Source: Mycolicibacterium aubagnense (lineage in GTDB: Bacteria > Actinomycetota > Actinomycetes > Mycobacteriales > Mycobacteriaceae). Taken from it: a stretch of DNA of 64,000 nucleotides. Where the stretch lies: positions 4,092,001 through 4,156,000 of the forward strand of contig NZ_AP022577.1 of the NCBI RefSeq assembly GCF_010730955.1. Direction: 5' to 3'. The translations under genes and the position numbers were made by a program. Below, piece by piece: positions 33,715 through 41,812 of the stretch (its first letter is position 1; every line of letters begins with the position of its first letter). The notes under the pieces were generated by a model. It ran no database searches. It was not told the origin of the DNA and saw only the letters and a list, made by a program, of their open reading frames with translations.

Positions 33715-34155
33715 GTGGATGATCGGTGGTCGTGGGATGACGATGACGATGAGTTAGATGGTCAGGAAGCGGGCACTCATGCCGGCGAGGGCGATGTGGA
33801 CGACGAAGGTGAAGACGAACTCGAGCCACTTCTGTACACAGCATCGAATCCTTCGGGATCGGTGTGGGTAACCGCCCATCTGAATGGTCGGGTTCACGGA
33901 ATTGAGTTGGGGTCGGGTGTAACTGCGTTTTCGGAGCACGAACTTGCGGAAGAGATTCGAGTAGTTGCCGAATTGTCCCGTCAGCAGGCTTGCTCGGAAC
34001 TTCATGGCTTTGTCGTCGAAGGGGTCCGCGAGATGGGGTATGACCCGGCCCCGATGCGTGACGCGCTGGTGCGCAAATTGAATATGCCGACGCCAGAGGA
34101 CGCAGCGGCAGAGACTGCGCGGATTGTGCGAGATAGATACTGGGGTGGCGGCTGA
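33715..34155 (+). CDS. EspH-like type VII secretion accessory protein
   Basis: 146 aa, GTG start with AAGGA upstream. A very acidic N-terminus (DDRWSWDDDDDELDG) precedes an EspH/YbaB-like core: LYTASNPSGSVWVTAHLNG, VHGIELGSGVTAFSEHELAEE and the end LNMPTPEDAAAETARIV. This matches the order of features I recall in M. tuberculosis EspH (ELFTVTNPQGSVSV, SEAQLADEI, LNLPTPEEAAAAEAEV). EspH acts with EspE and EspF in ESX-1 secretion. It lies 40 bp after the EspE-like gene, so the two form a substrate-chaperone pair outside an ESX locus. Confidence 0.75.
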   Translation: MDDRWSWDDDDDELDGQEAGTHAGEGDVDDEGEDELEPLLYTASNPSGSVWVTAHLNGRVHGIELGSGVTAFSEHELAEEIRVVAELSRQQACSELHGFVVEGVREMGYDPAPMRDALVRKLNMPTPEDAAAETARIVRDRYWGGG

Positions 34156-34220
34156 TGGACTATGGCCGGCAACTTGGTCAAGATTCACTGACCACAATGC
34201 GGGGAGGGGAGTAGGAAAAG

Positions 34221-34790
34221 GTGAACAACATGCCAGGGGGTTGGTATCCCGATCCGGGTGGTGGGCCGAACTTGCGCTATTTCGATGGTCAAGCGTGGTC
34301 TCCGATTGGAGACGTGCCGCAGGTTTCCGGTGGGAAGAAGCGGTCGCCGTGGTTGTGGGTGTTGGGCGGGGTCGCCGTCTTGCTGACTGTAGTGATGGTG
34401 GGCGGAACTTGGTGGTGGCACAAGGTTGCGACTACGACGCCACCCACCACAACCGTTGCCAACCAGGCCGCGCCGCAGTCAAAGATCATTCCCACGTTGA
34501 CGTTACCCGCCGGTTCCAAGCAGGAGCGCACGAACGATCCGCATCGGTTTGAGGAGTGGGTCGTACCGTCGTCGTACGCTGAGACAGTCCGCGCGGTCCG
34601 TAAAGGATTGCCGATCGGGGTGTCATTCGACGGCTTGGCGTGGTGCGCCGAATCTACGTCTAAGAATCTGACTATATGGAGTTGGGGCACCACGGCTGAC
34701 TATCTTTCGGTACATGCCAGTGGTTCGTCGCTCGGTGGAACTAGCGTCAGTATCGGTCGTGAGCCCGATGTTGGTGGTTGCCTCCATTGA
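34221..34790 (+). CDS. DUF2510 membrane-anchored exported protein
   Basis: 189 aa. N-terminal DUF2510 motif (GGWYPDPGGGPNLRYFDGQAW, residues about 6-26), a single transmembrane helix at about 45-66 (WLWVLGGVAVLLTVVMVGG), a Thr/Pro linker and an extracytoplasmic domain of about 110 residues with cysteines (WCAEST and GGCLH at the end). Start is GTG 34221 or ATG 34230. Third gene of the EspE/EspH module and of similar low GC. DUF2510 proteins are common next to type VII secretion and surface genes; function unknown. Confidence 0.7.
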   Translation: MNNMPGGWYPDPGGGPNLRYFDGQAWSPIGDVPQVSGGKKRSPWLWVLGGVAVLLTVVMVGGTWWWHKVATTTPPTTTVANQAAPQSKIIPTLTLPAGSKQERTNDPHRFEEWVVPSSYAETVRAVRKGLPIGVSFDGLAWCAESTSKNLTIWSWGTTADYLSVHASGSSLGGTSVSIGREPDVGGCLH

Positions 34791-34812
34791 TCAGTAGACG
34801 CGACGGCGCCGC

Positions 34813-35250
34813 CTACCGCGCAGGGTTCGAGTACATGCGCGTCGGTGTGATCAACACGGCGGCGCGACCTTCATCGCGCATGACCCGGTCGTAGGTGTCC
34901 CAGTCGTCGTGTGTCCCACCGGCGGCGGTGAAGACGTTGCGTAACAACACTCTCAGCGTTTCGGGGTCGATATCGCCGGGGCCCACGACCTCGGCGGTGC
35001 CCTCCACCGTCAGCCACTGCCAACCGGCGTGCGCGACGACAGACGTACGCGGATCGGCGCGCAGGTTCCGCAGCTTGCGCGTAGCGCCGATCGCGACGAG
35101 TGCCACGACCGGTGCACCGGTCTTCGGATGCGGCATCACGCCGGCATTGACGACCGAGGACTGGATGCTGCCGTCACCGCGGAGGGTGTTCAGCACACAG
35201 AGACCGTGATCACGTGCCGACAGCTCGGCGAAAGCAGAAAGATCGGTCAT
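34813..35250 (-). CDS. F420/FMN-binding split-barrel protein (PPOX class)
   Basis: 145 aa from ATG at 35250 with GAGGAAATC upstream; the frame extends upstream but without a better start. The fold is recognised from FAELSARDHGLCVLNTLRGDGSIQSSVVNAGVM, TRKLRNLRADPRTSVVAHAG and WLTVEGTAEVVGPGDI, the pattern of F420-dependent FDOR-B enzymes. Such enzymes reduce a variety of electrophilic substrates with F420H2. Seven bp downstream of a second PPOX gene, so the two form an operon. Confidence 0.78.
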   Translation of the reverse strand: MTDLSAFAELSARDHGLCVLNTLRGDGSIQSSVVNAGVMPHPKTGAPVVALVAIGATRKLRNLRADPRTSVVAHAGWQWLTVEGTAEVVGPGDIDPETLRVLLRNVFTAAGGTHDDWDTYDRVMRDEGRAAVLITPTRMYSNPAR

Positions 35251-35257
35251 GATTTCC

Positions 35258-35680
35258 TCAATCCGCCACGTCAAACGCGGCAATCACTTTCGTGGGTTTG
35301 ACCCGGACGACGAGTTCGCCGGGAACGCCGTTGCGCCGGCCGAATTCCTCGGCGCGGTCGGCGCCCATATAGCGGCTGCCGGTACGGGTGGCGATGTCGA
35401 GCAGCTCGTCGGGATCTTCACTGATCGACGCGACGCCCTGAACCTGGACGAACGCATAGGGCGGGGTGGTGTCGTCGACGCACAACACCACCCGCGGGTC
35501 GCGGGCCAACGCCTGCCCCTTGGCGGTGTTCTTCCCGGTGTTGAACACGAGTGCTCCGTCATCCACCACGAACCAGACGGGTGCGGCCAACGGCCGGCCG
35601 TCGGCCGCGACCCAGCCGAGCACCGCGGTGCGCGTGCCTGCGGACAGGAAAGCGATCACATCGTCGGAAAGTTCTGCCAT
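35258..35680 (-). CDS. F420-dependent PPOX-class oxidoreductase
   Basis: 140-aa split barrel: RTAVLGWVAADGRPLAAPVWFVVDDGALVFNTG contains the conserved PVWF strand, followed by AKGQALARDPRVVLCVDD and AFVQVQGVASISEDPDEL, features of F420-binding FDOR proteins. The C-terminus VVRVKPTKVIAAFDV is the common end strand. The ATG is exactly 6 nt after a TAGCGT -10 box (leaderless). First gene of a two-gene operon; substrate unknown. Confidence 0.82.
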   Translation of the reverse strand: MAELSDDVIAFLSAGTRTAVLGWVAADGRPLAAPVWFVVDDGALVFNTGKNTAKGQALARDPRVVLCVDDTTPPYAFVQVQGVASISEDPDELLDIATRTGSRYMGADRAEEFGRRNGVPGELVVRVKPTKVIAAFDVAD

Positions 35681-35686
35681 GTGGCC

Positions 35687-35692
35687 ACGCTA
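35687..35692 (-). promoter_or_regulatory. -10 box TAGCGT (leaderless promoter)
   Basis: On the reverse strand TAGCGT ends 6 nt before the ATG at 35680. Confidence 0.55.
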
Positions 35693-35737
35693 CGCCCGGG
35701 CACCGACCGTTTGACTCCGGCGACCGACCGCGAAGGC

Positions 35738-36349
35738 TCAGGTACGCCGCCGGGCGAACAGGTAATACCGCGCCGGGTTCTTGCCGCCCCGATCGAGGCC
35801 CGGTTCGTCGCCGCTGGACAGCAGCGTCCACCCGAGCGCGAACCGCCGCTCCACCTCCGCCGGGTCGATGCCGGGCACCCCGAACGAGGCGCCCGGGACG
35901 AACGCGACGATCAGCAGTCGTGCGTCCGGGGCGGCCACCGCCGTCACCTCGCCCACGTAGGCGTCGCGGTCGTTGGCGCTCATGCCGTGCAGACAGCCGT
36001 TGTCGATGATCAGCCCGAAGTCCGCGCCGATGCCCTGGCCGGTGAGCCGGGTGGCGTCGGCCTGGTCGAACCGCACGGCGCCGGGCGCCGAAGCGTCCCG
36101 CTTGGCGGCTTTGGCCCGCGCCTTCTGGACCGCCGTCGCGACGTAGTCGACGCCGGTGACGTCCCAGCCGAGCCCAGCCAGATACAGCGCGTTGTCGCCG
36201 GTGCCGCAACCGATGTCGAGTGCGGTGCCCGGTGTCAGGGCTCCGTCACCCTCGACCAGCTCACGCAGGCTGGTGGCTAGTGGATGGCCGTCCCACGGAG
36301 TGAAGCCGAGCCGGTAGAACAACCGGAACAAGCGCTGTCGGGACGACAT
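35738..36349 (-). CDS. Class I SAM-dependent methyltransferase
   Basis: 203 aa. SAM-binding motif I LDIGCGTGDNALYLA at about residues 44-58, motif II GVDYVATAV near 66, and the acidic loop VRFDQADATRL. The C-terminal GGKNPARYYLFARRR is typical of small-molecule methyltransferases of the thiopurine/halide type found in mycobacteria. Substrate unknown. It lies 4 bp downstream of the PPOX gene at 36354 and is probably co-transcribed with it. Confidence 0.82.
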   Translation of the reverse strand: MSSRQRLFRLFYRLGFTPWDGHPLATSLRELVEGDGALTPGTALDIGCGTGDNALYLAGLGWDVTGVDYVATAVQKARAKAAKRDASAPGAVRFDQADATRLTGQGIGADFGLIIDNGCLHGMSANDRDAYVGEVTAVAAPDARLLIVAFVPGASFGVPGIDPAEVERRFALGWTLLSSGDEPGLDRGGKNPARYYLFARRRT

Positions 36350-36353
36350 GGCA

Positions 36354-36779
36354 TCACAGCGCCCCGAGGTCGGCCGACAGCCAGTGCTTCGGGTCGACGG
36401 TGACGGTCACGCTGGGGCCGTGCTCGCGCCGGGCGATCTCGAGGTATGCCGGGGCCTTCTCCTTGCCCAGGTACCGTTCGGCCATCTCGACCAGCTGTTC
36501 ATCGGTGCCCGTCTCGATACTGAGCACCGGACCGTCGACGGCGACGTAGCGGACCGTCGGCTCCAGACGCTCGGCCATCAGCGACAGGTGCCCCGCCGCC
36601 TCGATCAATTTGTGTTTACGGGAGCCGAGCCCGGTCAGCAGCCACAGCGTGCCGCCGGGCGTGTACGAGTACCAGATCGGCACCGTCAACGGCCCGCGGT
36701 CCGCGCCGGCGTTGACCGACAGTGCCCCGATGTGTGGTTCGGCCAGAAATTGTTCGCGTTCATCCTTGGAAAGGGCCAT
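36354..36779 (-). CDS. PPOX-class split-barrel flavin/F420 protein
   Basis: 141 aa: REQFLAEPHIGALSVNAG, PIWYSYTPGGTLWLLTGLGSRKHKLI and RYVAVDGPVLSIETGTDEQLVE mark the split-barrel of pyridoxamine-phosphate-oxidase-like proteins. The RKHKLI motif is typical of the FDOR-B class. A TACGTT -10 box lies 6 nt before the ATG, so it is probably leaderless. Operon partner of the methyltransferase. Confidence 0.78.
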   Translation of the reverse strand: MALSKDEREQFLAEPHIGALSVNAGADRGPLTVPIWYSYTPGGTLWLLTGLGSRKHKLIEAAGHLSLMAERLEPTVRYVAVDGPVLSIETGTDEQLVEMAERYLGKEKAPAYLEIARREHGPSVTVTVDPKHWLSADLGAL

Positions 36780-36785
36780 GAACCC

Positions 36786-36791
36786 AACGTA
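36786..36791 (-). promoter_or_regulatory. -10 box TACGTT (leaderless promoter)
   Basis: TACGTT on the reverse strand ends 6 nt before the ATG at 36779. Confidence 0.5.
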
Positions 36792-36837
36792 GCGAAAACG
36801 GGTGACATCGCAGCGGCTTCTGCCACACGCGAAGAGA

Positions 36838-38025
36838 TCAATCCGGCAGCGGCATGGTGTCGTACAGCCTGACGCCGTTGGAGTTGAGCCGGGCCAGCCG
36901 CTGCGTGAGGCCGCGCGGTAACGCCGACACCGTGCGCATGATGCCGAGCAGTGCCCTTGCGCCCCAATCAGATCCGGGGACGATGGTCTTGGCGTTCACC
37001 CGCGCCATCGTGCGGCTGCCGGCCACCGGCGCGGCCATCATCCGTTCGTAGGCGGCGAACGCCGCGGGGTGATCGCCGCGGGCCGCCGCCACGGCATGAG
37101 CCAGGACGTACGCGCCGTACACCGCCAGGCTGGTGCTGCCGCCGACGCCCGGGCCGGGGCAGTACCCGGCATCGCCGACCAGCGTGACCCGTCCGCGCGA
37201 CCAGGTACTCATCTCGAGCTGGGTGATCGCGTCGAAGTAGAACGCCGGGGTGTTGTCCAGTTCCCCCAGCCAGTGGTCGACCTCGGGGACCAGGCCGGCG
37301 AACGCGCTCCGCAAGTGCCGCTGCTGACCGGCGACATCGCGGTGGTGGTAATCCAGCGGCCGGTCGGTCCGGAACATGAACACCGCCCGGGCATCCTCCA
37401 AGTGGTCGGCGCTGTACACCATGGCGATCCTCCGGGGCGCCAGATACCCGCTCATCTCACCTTTGGGCGCAAGCATTTTCGGCACCGATACCACCGCCAG
37501 ATAGCCGCCGAGAAACCGTTCCCGGGCCTGCTCGCCGAAGGTCAGCCGGCGAACCCCGGAGTGCAGGCCGTCAGCGCCGACGACGAGGTCATAGCGCTCC
37601 GCCGCACCGTGCTCGAATGTCACTTCGCCGGCGTCGGTAATCGAGGTGATCTGGTCGCCGAAACGGAACTCGGCGTCGTCGCGGACGGCGTCGTAGTACG
37701 CCTGGCTGAGGTCGTCACGCATGATCTCGATGTGCCGGTCGGACATGGCCGACATGAGCTTGACGTAGTTGATGTGCGTCCACCGGGGATTGGGTGGACG
37801 GTTGAGGGTGAGAGCGGTCGTCCCGGTGGCGCGAGATTCGATGCGCCCCAACACACCCATGCGCTCGGAGACTTCCATGGCCGGCCGGAACAGGTCGACG
37901 GCGTGGCCGCCCGTCTTGCGCAAGGCCGGCGCGCGTTCGACCACCGTCACGTCGAATCCGTTGCGGCACAGCCAGTAGGCCAGGACGGGACCGGCGATGC
38001 TGGCCCCGGAGATGAGCACCTTCAT
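36838..38025 (-). CDS. FAD-dependent monooxygenase (aromatic hydroxylase family)
   Basis: 395 aa with a strong GGAGGAA ribosome binding site. Motifs of group A flavin monooxygenases: VLISGASIAGPVLAYWL (GxGxxG-like ADP-binding, residues 3-19), VVGADGLHSGVRR (DG motif, about 148), and TLVGDAGYCPGPGVGGS (GD motif, about 287). The first motif has GASIAG, as in TetX/PHBH-like enzymes. Such enzymes hydroxylate aromatic or polyketide substrates, including some antibiotics. Divergent from a TetR gene with two operator copies in between. Confidence 0.87.
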   Translation of the reverse strand: MKVLISGASIAGPVLAYWLCRNGFDVTVVERAPALRKTGGHAVDLFRPAMEVSERMGVLGRIESRATGTTALTLNRPPNPRWTHINYVKLMSAMSDRHIEIMRDDLSQAYYDAVRDDAEFRFGDQITSITDAGEVTFEHGAAERYDLVVGADGLHSGVRRLTFGEQARERFLGGYLAVVSVPKMLAPKGEMSGYLAPRRIAMVYSADHLEDARAVFMFRTDRPLDYHHRDVAGQQRHLRSAFAGLVPEVDHWLGELDNTPAFYFDAITQLEMSTWSRGRVTLVGDAGYCPGPGVGGSTSLAVYGAYVLAHAVAAARGDHPAAFAAYERMMAAPVAGSRTMARVNAKTIVPGSDWGARALLGIMRTVSALPRGLTQRLARLNSNGVRLYDTMPLPD

Positions 38026-38038
38026 GGGTTCCTCCGCA

Positions 38039-38058
38039 TTTACTTAACGGTCGGTAAG
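38039..38058. promoter_or_regulatory. Operator copy 1 (inverted orientation) for TetR/monooxygenase
   Basis: Its reverse complement CTTACCGACCGTTAAGTAAA matches operator copy 2 at 17 of 20 positions. Its core ACTTANCGNNCGNTAAGT is itself palindromic. It is 14 bp from the monooxygenase ATG. Confidence 0.65.
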
Positions 38059-38073
38059 TGATTGCCGGGCCAG

Positions 38074-38093
38074 CTTACCGCCCGTTAGGTAAG
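38074..38093. promoter_or_regulatory. Operator copy 2 for TetR/monooxygenase
   Basis: CTTACCGCCCGTTAGGTAAG, in opposite orientation to copy 1, touching the -10 box of the TetR gene. CTTACC/GGTAAG form the outer palindrome. Confidence 0.65.
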
Positions 38094-38094
38094 T

Positions 38095-38100
38095 TAGGGT
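38095..38100 (+). promoter_or_regulatory. -10 box TAGGGT (leaderless promoter of the TetR gene)
   Basis: TAGGGT is 6 nt before the GTG at 38107 and adjoins operator copy 2. Confidence 0.5.
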
Positions 38101-38106
38101 GGCTAC

Positions 38107-38658
38107 GTGGCGAGACCCCCCTCCGAAACCCGGCTGCGCATCCAGGATGTGGCGCGCGAGCTATTCAGTCAGAAGGGCGTGCAGCGGACCAGCCTGCAGG
38201 ACATCGCCGATCGGCTGGGTATCAGTAAACCCGCGCTGTACTACCACTTCAGCTCTCGGGAGGACCTGGTGCGCAGCATCCTGCAGCCACTGGTCGACGA
38301 GGGCGAGGAATTCGTGGCCGCCCAGGAACGCCTGCGCGGATCGGCGCGGGCAACGCCCCGCGAGTTGCTGCAGGGCTACTTCGACTTCCACTACCGCCAC
38401 CGGGCCGATCTGCTCCTGATCGTCACCGATCTGACCACGCTCGCCGATCTGGGACTGATCGACGCCATGCTGGCCTGGCGCGACCGGCTCGGCAAGCTCG
38501 TTTTCGGGCGTCGCCCCACCCTGGAGCAGTCCACCCGCGCCGTGATCGCCTTCGGCGGTCTGCAGGACTGCTGCCTGCAATTTCCGGACGCTCCTGTTGA
38601 CGAGTTGAAACGGGCGACAGTGGACGGCGCCATGGCGGCGCTCGGCCTGCCGGACTGA
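38107..38658 (+). CDS. TetR-family transcriptional regulator
   Basis: 183 aa, GTG start. Helix-turn-helix at about residues 10-50: RIQDVARELFSQKGVQRTSLQDIADRLGISKPALYYHFSSREDLV in its usual arrangement. The C-terminal domain contains LLQGYFDFHYRHRADLLLIVTDLTTLADLG. Divergent from the FAD monooxygenase, with two copies of one 20-bp motif between the starts, so it very likely controls the monooxygenase and itself, responding to the monooxygenase substrate. Confidence 0.87.
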   Translation: MARPPSETRLRIQDVARELFSQKGVQRTSLQDIADRLGISKPALYYHFSSREDLVRSILQPLVDEGEEFVAAQERLRGSARATPRELLQGYFDFHYRHRADLLLIVTDLTTLADLGLIDAMLAWRDRLGKLVFGRRPTLEQSTRAVIAFGGLQDCCLQFPDAPVDELKRATVDGAMAALGLPD

Positions 38659-38759
38659 CGGGTCCACGCCGCATCATCCGGAACCACACAGGTTCGCATC
38701 GGTACGATTGCCGCATATCGGTCTGAGCGATCGACGCCGAATGCAATGGAGAGTGCCTG

Positions 38760-39776
38760 TTGGAGATCCCCTTTGTCGGGCCACTGACGCTGTCCGGGTT
38801 CTCCAGTGCCTGGTTCTTCCTGTATCTGATCGCAGTCGTCGGGGCCGTCGCCATCTACCTGCTGCTGCGCAAGGCCCGCCGCAAGCGCGTACTGCGGTTC
38901 GCCAACACCGAGCTGCTGGAGCAGGTCGTCGCGGCCCGTCCGAAGACGCGGTCCCGGTGGCGTCACGTGCCGGCAGTCCTGCTCGTGGTCGCGCTGGTGC
39001 TGCTCACCACCGCCATGGCCGGACCGACGCACGACATCCGCATTCCGCGGAACCGTGCCGTCGTCATGCTCGTCATCGACGTCTCCGAATCGATGATCGC
39101 CACCGACGTCAAACCCAGCCGTATCGAGGCGGCGAAGAGCGCCGGCAAGACGTTCGTCAACGGCCTGACCAACGGCATCAGCGTCGGCCTGGTCGAATTC
39201 TCCTCCAGTGCAACGATGCTGGTGGCGCCGACCAGCGACCATGACGCCGTGGCACGGACCATCGACACGCTGGAGCCGTCACCACGCACCGCGACCGGCG
39301 AGGGCATCTTCACGGCGTTGCAGGCCATCGCGACCCTCGACGCGGTCATGGGTGGCGGCGACGGTCCGCCGCCGGCCCACATCGTGTTGATGTCGGACGG
39401 TAAAGAGACCGTGCCGGCGGACCCGAACGACCCCCGCGGCGCGCTGACGGCGGCGCGGGCGGCCAAGGACCAGGGCGTCGTGATCTCGACCATCTCGTTC
39501 GGTACCCCGTCGGGTGTCATCACCTACGAGGGCCAGGAAGTGCCGGTCCCGACCGACGACCTGTCGCTGCAGAAGATCGCCAAGGCGACCGGTGGCGAGT
39601 CGTACCGCGCCGAGACCCTCGATCAGCTGACCAGCGTCTACGCCAATCTGCAGGAACAGATCGGATACCAGACCATCCGCGGCGACGCCAGCGGCAGCTG
39701 GACGCGGGTGGGGTTCTTCGTGCTGGTCCTGGCGCTGTTCGCGGGGCTGAAGCTCAACAACCGCGTGCCGGGCTGA
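38760..39776 (+). CDS. VWA-domain membrane protein (BatA-like, Rv1481 type)
   Basis: 338 aa starting at TTG (GGAGAG upstream). Two N-terminal hydrophobic segments (about 17-40 and 60-82), then a von Willebrand factor A domain beginning [19 protein letters not shown]: the MIDAS motif DVSES is intact, with the later Thr (RTATGEGIF) and Asp (MSDGKET) ligands. A C-terminal helix ([16 protein letters not shown]) gives a third membrane anchor. Resembles M. tuberculosis Rv1481, but here the MoxR ATPase and DUF58 neighbours of that locus are missing; instead a lipoprotein gene follows by 3 bp. Confidence 0.85.
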   Translation: MEIPFVGPLTLSGFSSAWFFLYLIAVVGAVAIYLLLRKARRKRVLRFANTELLEQVVAARPKTRSRWRHVPAVLLVVALVLLTTAMAGPTHDIRIPRNRAVVMLVIDVSESMIATDVKPSRIEAAKSAGKTFVNGLTNGISVGLVEFSSSATMLVAPTSDHDAVARTIDTLEPSPRTATGEGIFTALQAIATLDAVMGGGDGPPPAHIVLMSDGKETVPADPNDPRGALTAARAAKDQGVVISTISFGTPSGVITYEGQEVPVPTDDLSLQKIAKATGGESYRAETLDQLTSVYANLQEQIGYQTIRGDASGSWTRVGFFVLVLALFAGLKLNNRVPG

Positions 39777-39779
39777 CAC

Positions 39780-41000
39780 ATGCCGCGGCGGTTGGCATTG
39801 GTGGCGGCGGCGACGCTTCTGGTGGCAGGGTGCGCCAACACCGAGGCGGGGAAGGCCGAAGACGTTCACGCACCGGCCACGGTCGAGGTAAATCTCCTCG
39901 GCAGCGGCAACTTTCCGGTGACGCCCGCGGCGCCGCTGGGTGCGGCGGGAGCACCGCTGGTCGGTGCCCAGATCGATGCCCGCCGGATGGCGGACAACGT
40001 CGTTGGTCCCTGGGAGGTCGATCCGCAGATGGTGGTGCCGGGGCTCTCGCGGGCCCTGGTCATCACCGACGCCGCGGCACTCGGCACCGTCATGCCGGCC
40101 GGGGTGGCCGACACCGTCAAGGCGCACCACCTGCTCTACGGCTTCGCATCCGATCGCCTGGACCCCGAGCAGTGGCGGTTGATGAACGCCGTCCTGCGCT
40201 TCCCGGACGCGGCTGCGGCCACGGCGGCCGCCGCTGACCTGGCCGCTGCGGTCGCCGGACTGTCGCCGGCGGTGGATCACCCGGTGCCGATCCCCGGGCA
40301 TCCCGAGGCCCGGGCGACGACGTACAGCTACAACGCGAGCGTCGGCCCCGACCAGCCGGTGACGATGTACTCGTTCACCCCCCACGGCCAGTACGTGCTG
40401 GGCCAACTCGTCTACGCGCCACAGCAAGACGGTGCGGTGGCGGCGATTGCCGCGACGCTGGACGCGCAGGTGCCGCGGATCGATCAGTTCGTACCGACCG
40501 ATCCGGCGCAGTTCGCGACCCTCGCCCTGGACCCATCGGGCCTGCTGGCGCACACGATGTCGCCGCCCACATACCCGGACCCGCCGAGCACTCGTCCGCT
40601 CAGCGCCAAGGCCGGTACCTATCTGCCGCGGGCCGCGCTGCACTTCCAGGACGATCCCGTCGACACCGAACCGCTTTTCACCGCAGCGGGTCTGGAGTTG
40701 ATGACGTACAACCACACCGTCGTCTACCGGGTGCGCGATGCGGCGGCCGCCGCCAAACTCGTGAACGATCTCGCTGACCTCACCGCGCGCGTCGAGGTGG
40801 CGGCGCATCCGGTGAATGCGGTCGACTTCCTGCCGGGCAGCCGCTGCGTGCAATCCGAGGTCGATCCGACGATGACCAACGGTTCGGTCTTCTATTGCTT
40901 TGCCGCGCTGAATAATTCCGTGATCTCGGTGCACAACGCGAGCGACATCGGCGCACGACAGGAGACGGCCGCGCAATACAAGATGCTGCTGGCGCCGTAG
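39780..41000 (+). CDS. Lipoprotein, 406 aa (mycobacterial DUF7373-like)
   Basis: Signal peptide with lipobox LLVAGC (cysteine near residue 18). The long extracytoplasmic part has no catalytic motif I can see; it contains AADLAAAVAGLSPAV and TYSYNASVGPDQPVTMYSF repeat-like halves, and a late cysteine pair (GSRCVQSE, FYCFAALN). This matches a family of large mycobacterial lipoproteins (DUF7373 by memory). The 3-bp spacing to the VWA gene suggests the two proteins act together at the outer face of the membrane. Confidence 0.75.
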   Translation: MPRRLALVAAATLLVAGCANTEAGKAEDVHAPATVEVNLLGSGNFPVTPAAPLGAAGAPLVGAQIDARRMADNVVGPWEVDPQMVVPGLSRALVITDAAALGTVMPAGVADTVKAHHLLYGFASDRLDPEQWRLMNAVLRFPDAAAATAAAADLAAAVAGLSPAVDHPVPIPGHPEARATTYSYNASVGPDQPVTMYSFTPHGQYVLGQLVYAPQQDGAVAAIAATLDAQVPRIDQFVPTDPAQFATLALDPSGLLAHTMSPPTYPDPPSTRPLSAKAGTYLPRAALHFQDDPVDTEPLFTAAGLELMTYNHTVVYRVRDAAAAAKLVNDLADLTARVEVAAHPVNAVDFLPGSRCVQSEVDPTMTNGSVFYCFAALNNSVISVHNASDIGARQETAAQYKMLLAP

Positions 41001-41015
41001 CCGGCGGTAACGGCG

Positions 41016-41729
41016 CTAGTCGGCCAACGACATCTCCTCGGCGCTCCACCGAACCGAGGTCACCTCAGGTGCCTTGATGACGTCGGCGAGGGCGGCCTCG
41101 ATCTGGTGGTCGTCGCGTTCGTCCGCGATGACGGTCGCGGCGATCCGGACGCCTTCGCCGTCGGGCAGGTCGGTGGCGGCGATGGACTGCACGGTGAGGT
41201 TGGGACGGGAGATCGCGTCGAACACCAGTCCGCGGATGCGGGTCTCGGCGTTGGTCGGGCACCGGACTTCGAATCGGTATTCGGCTGAGGTCTTTTCGGT
41301 GCCGGGGCCGTGGTGGCGGTCCAGGGTCCGGCCTATGGGCCGCAAGATGATGTTGGCGGCGATGACGGCACCCGCACCGATCGCGGCAGGGACGAGCAGG
41401 CCGCCGCCCGCGAGCGCGCCGACCGCCGCCGCGGCCCATAGCGTTGCCGCGGTATTCAGGCCGGAGATGGTGGCGCCCTGCTTCATGATGACGCCGGCGC
41501 CGAGAAAGCCGATGCCGGAGGCGACTTGGGCGGCGACTCGGGTCGGGTCGGCATGAACTCCGGTGAACGAGTAGCCACCCATCACGACGAACAGGGTGGA
41601 GCCGAGGCTGACGAGCGCGGCGGTGCGCAGCCCGGCATTACGGGAACGCCATTGCCGTTCCATTCCGATGGCGGCACCCAGGGCCAGCCCGGCGGCGATT
41701 CGTAGTGCGATGTCCAAGGTATCGATCAT
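41016..41729 (-). CDS. mgtC: MgtC-family membrane protein
   Basis: 237 aa. Four to five transmembrane helices in the first 130 residues with family motifs: GAAIGMERQWRSRNAGLRTAALVSLGST split over the first loop, ASGIGFLGAGVIMKQG (about 80-95) and GLNTAATLWAAAAVGALAGGG. The C-terminal 90 residues form an ACT-like cytosolic domain (RFEVRCPTNAETRIRGLVFDAI). MgtC is needed for growth at low Mg2+ and in macrophages, and in Salmonella acts on the ATP synthase. It is the third gene of the magnesium operon, 83 bp behind the NRAMP-type gene. Confidence 0.87.
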   Translation of the reverse strand: MIDTLDIALRIAAGLALGAAIGMERQWRSRNAGLRTAALVSLGSTLFVVMGGYSFTGVHADPTRVAAQVASGIGFLGAGVIMKQGATISGLNTAATLWAAAAVGALAGGGLLVPAAIGAGAVIAANIILRPIGRTLDRHHGPGTEKTSAEYRFEVRCPTNAETRIRGLVFDAISRPNLTVQSIAATDLPDGEGVRIAATVIADERDDHQIEAALADVIKAPEVTSVRWSAEEMSLAD

Positions 41730-41812
41730 GTTCCGTTCCAGTGGCTTTCGTTGTGTGACAGCGTGCTGCTGAGCGAATGTGTAGTCGTGCTGGCGGCGGA
41801 AATCCGCGCTGC

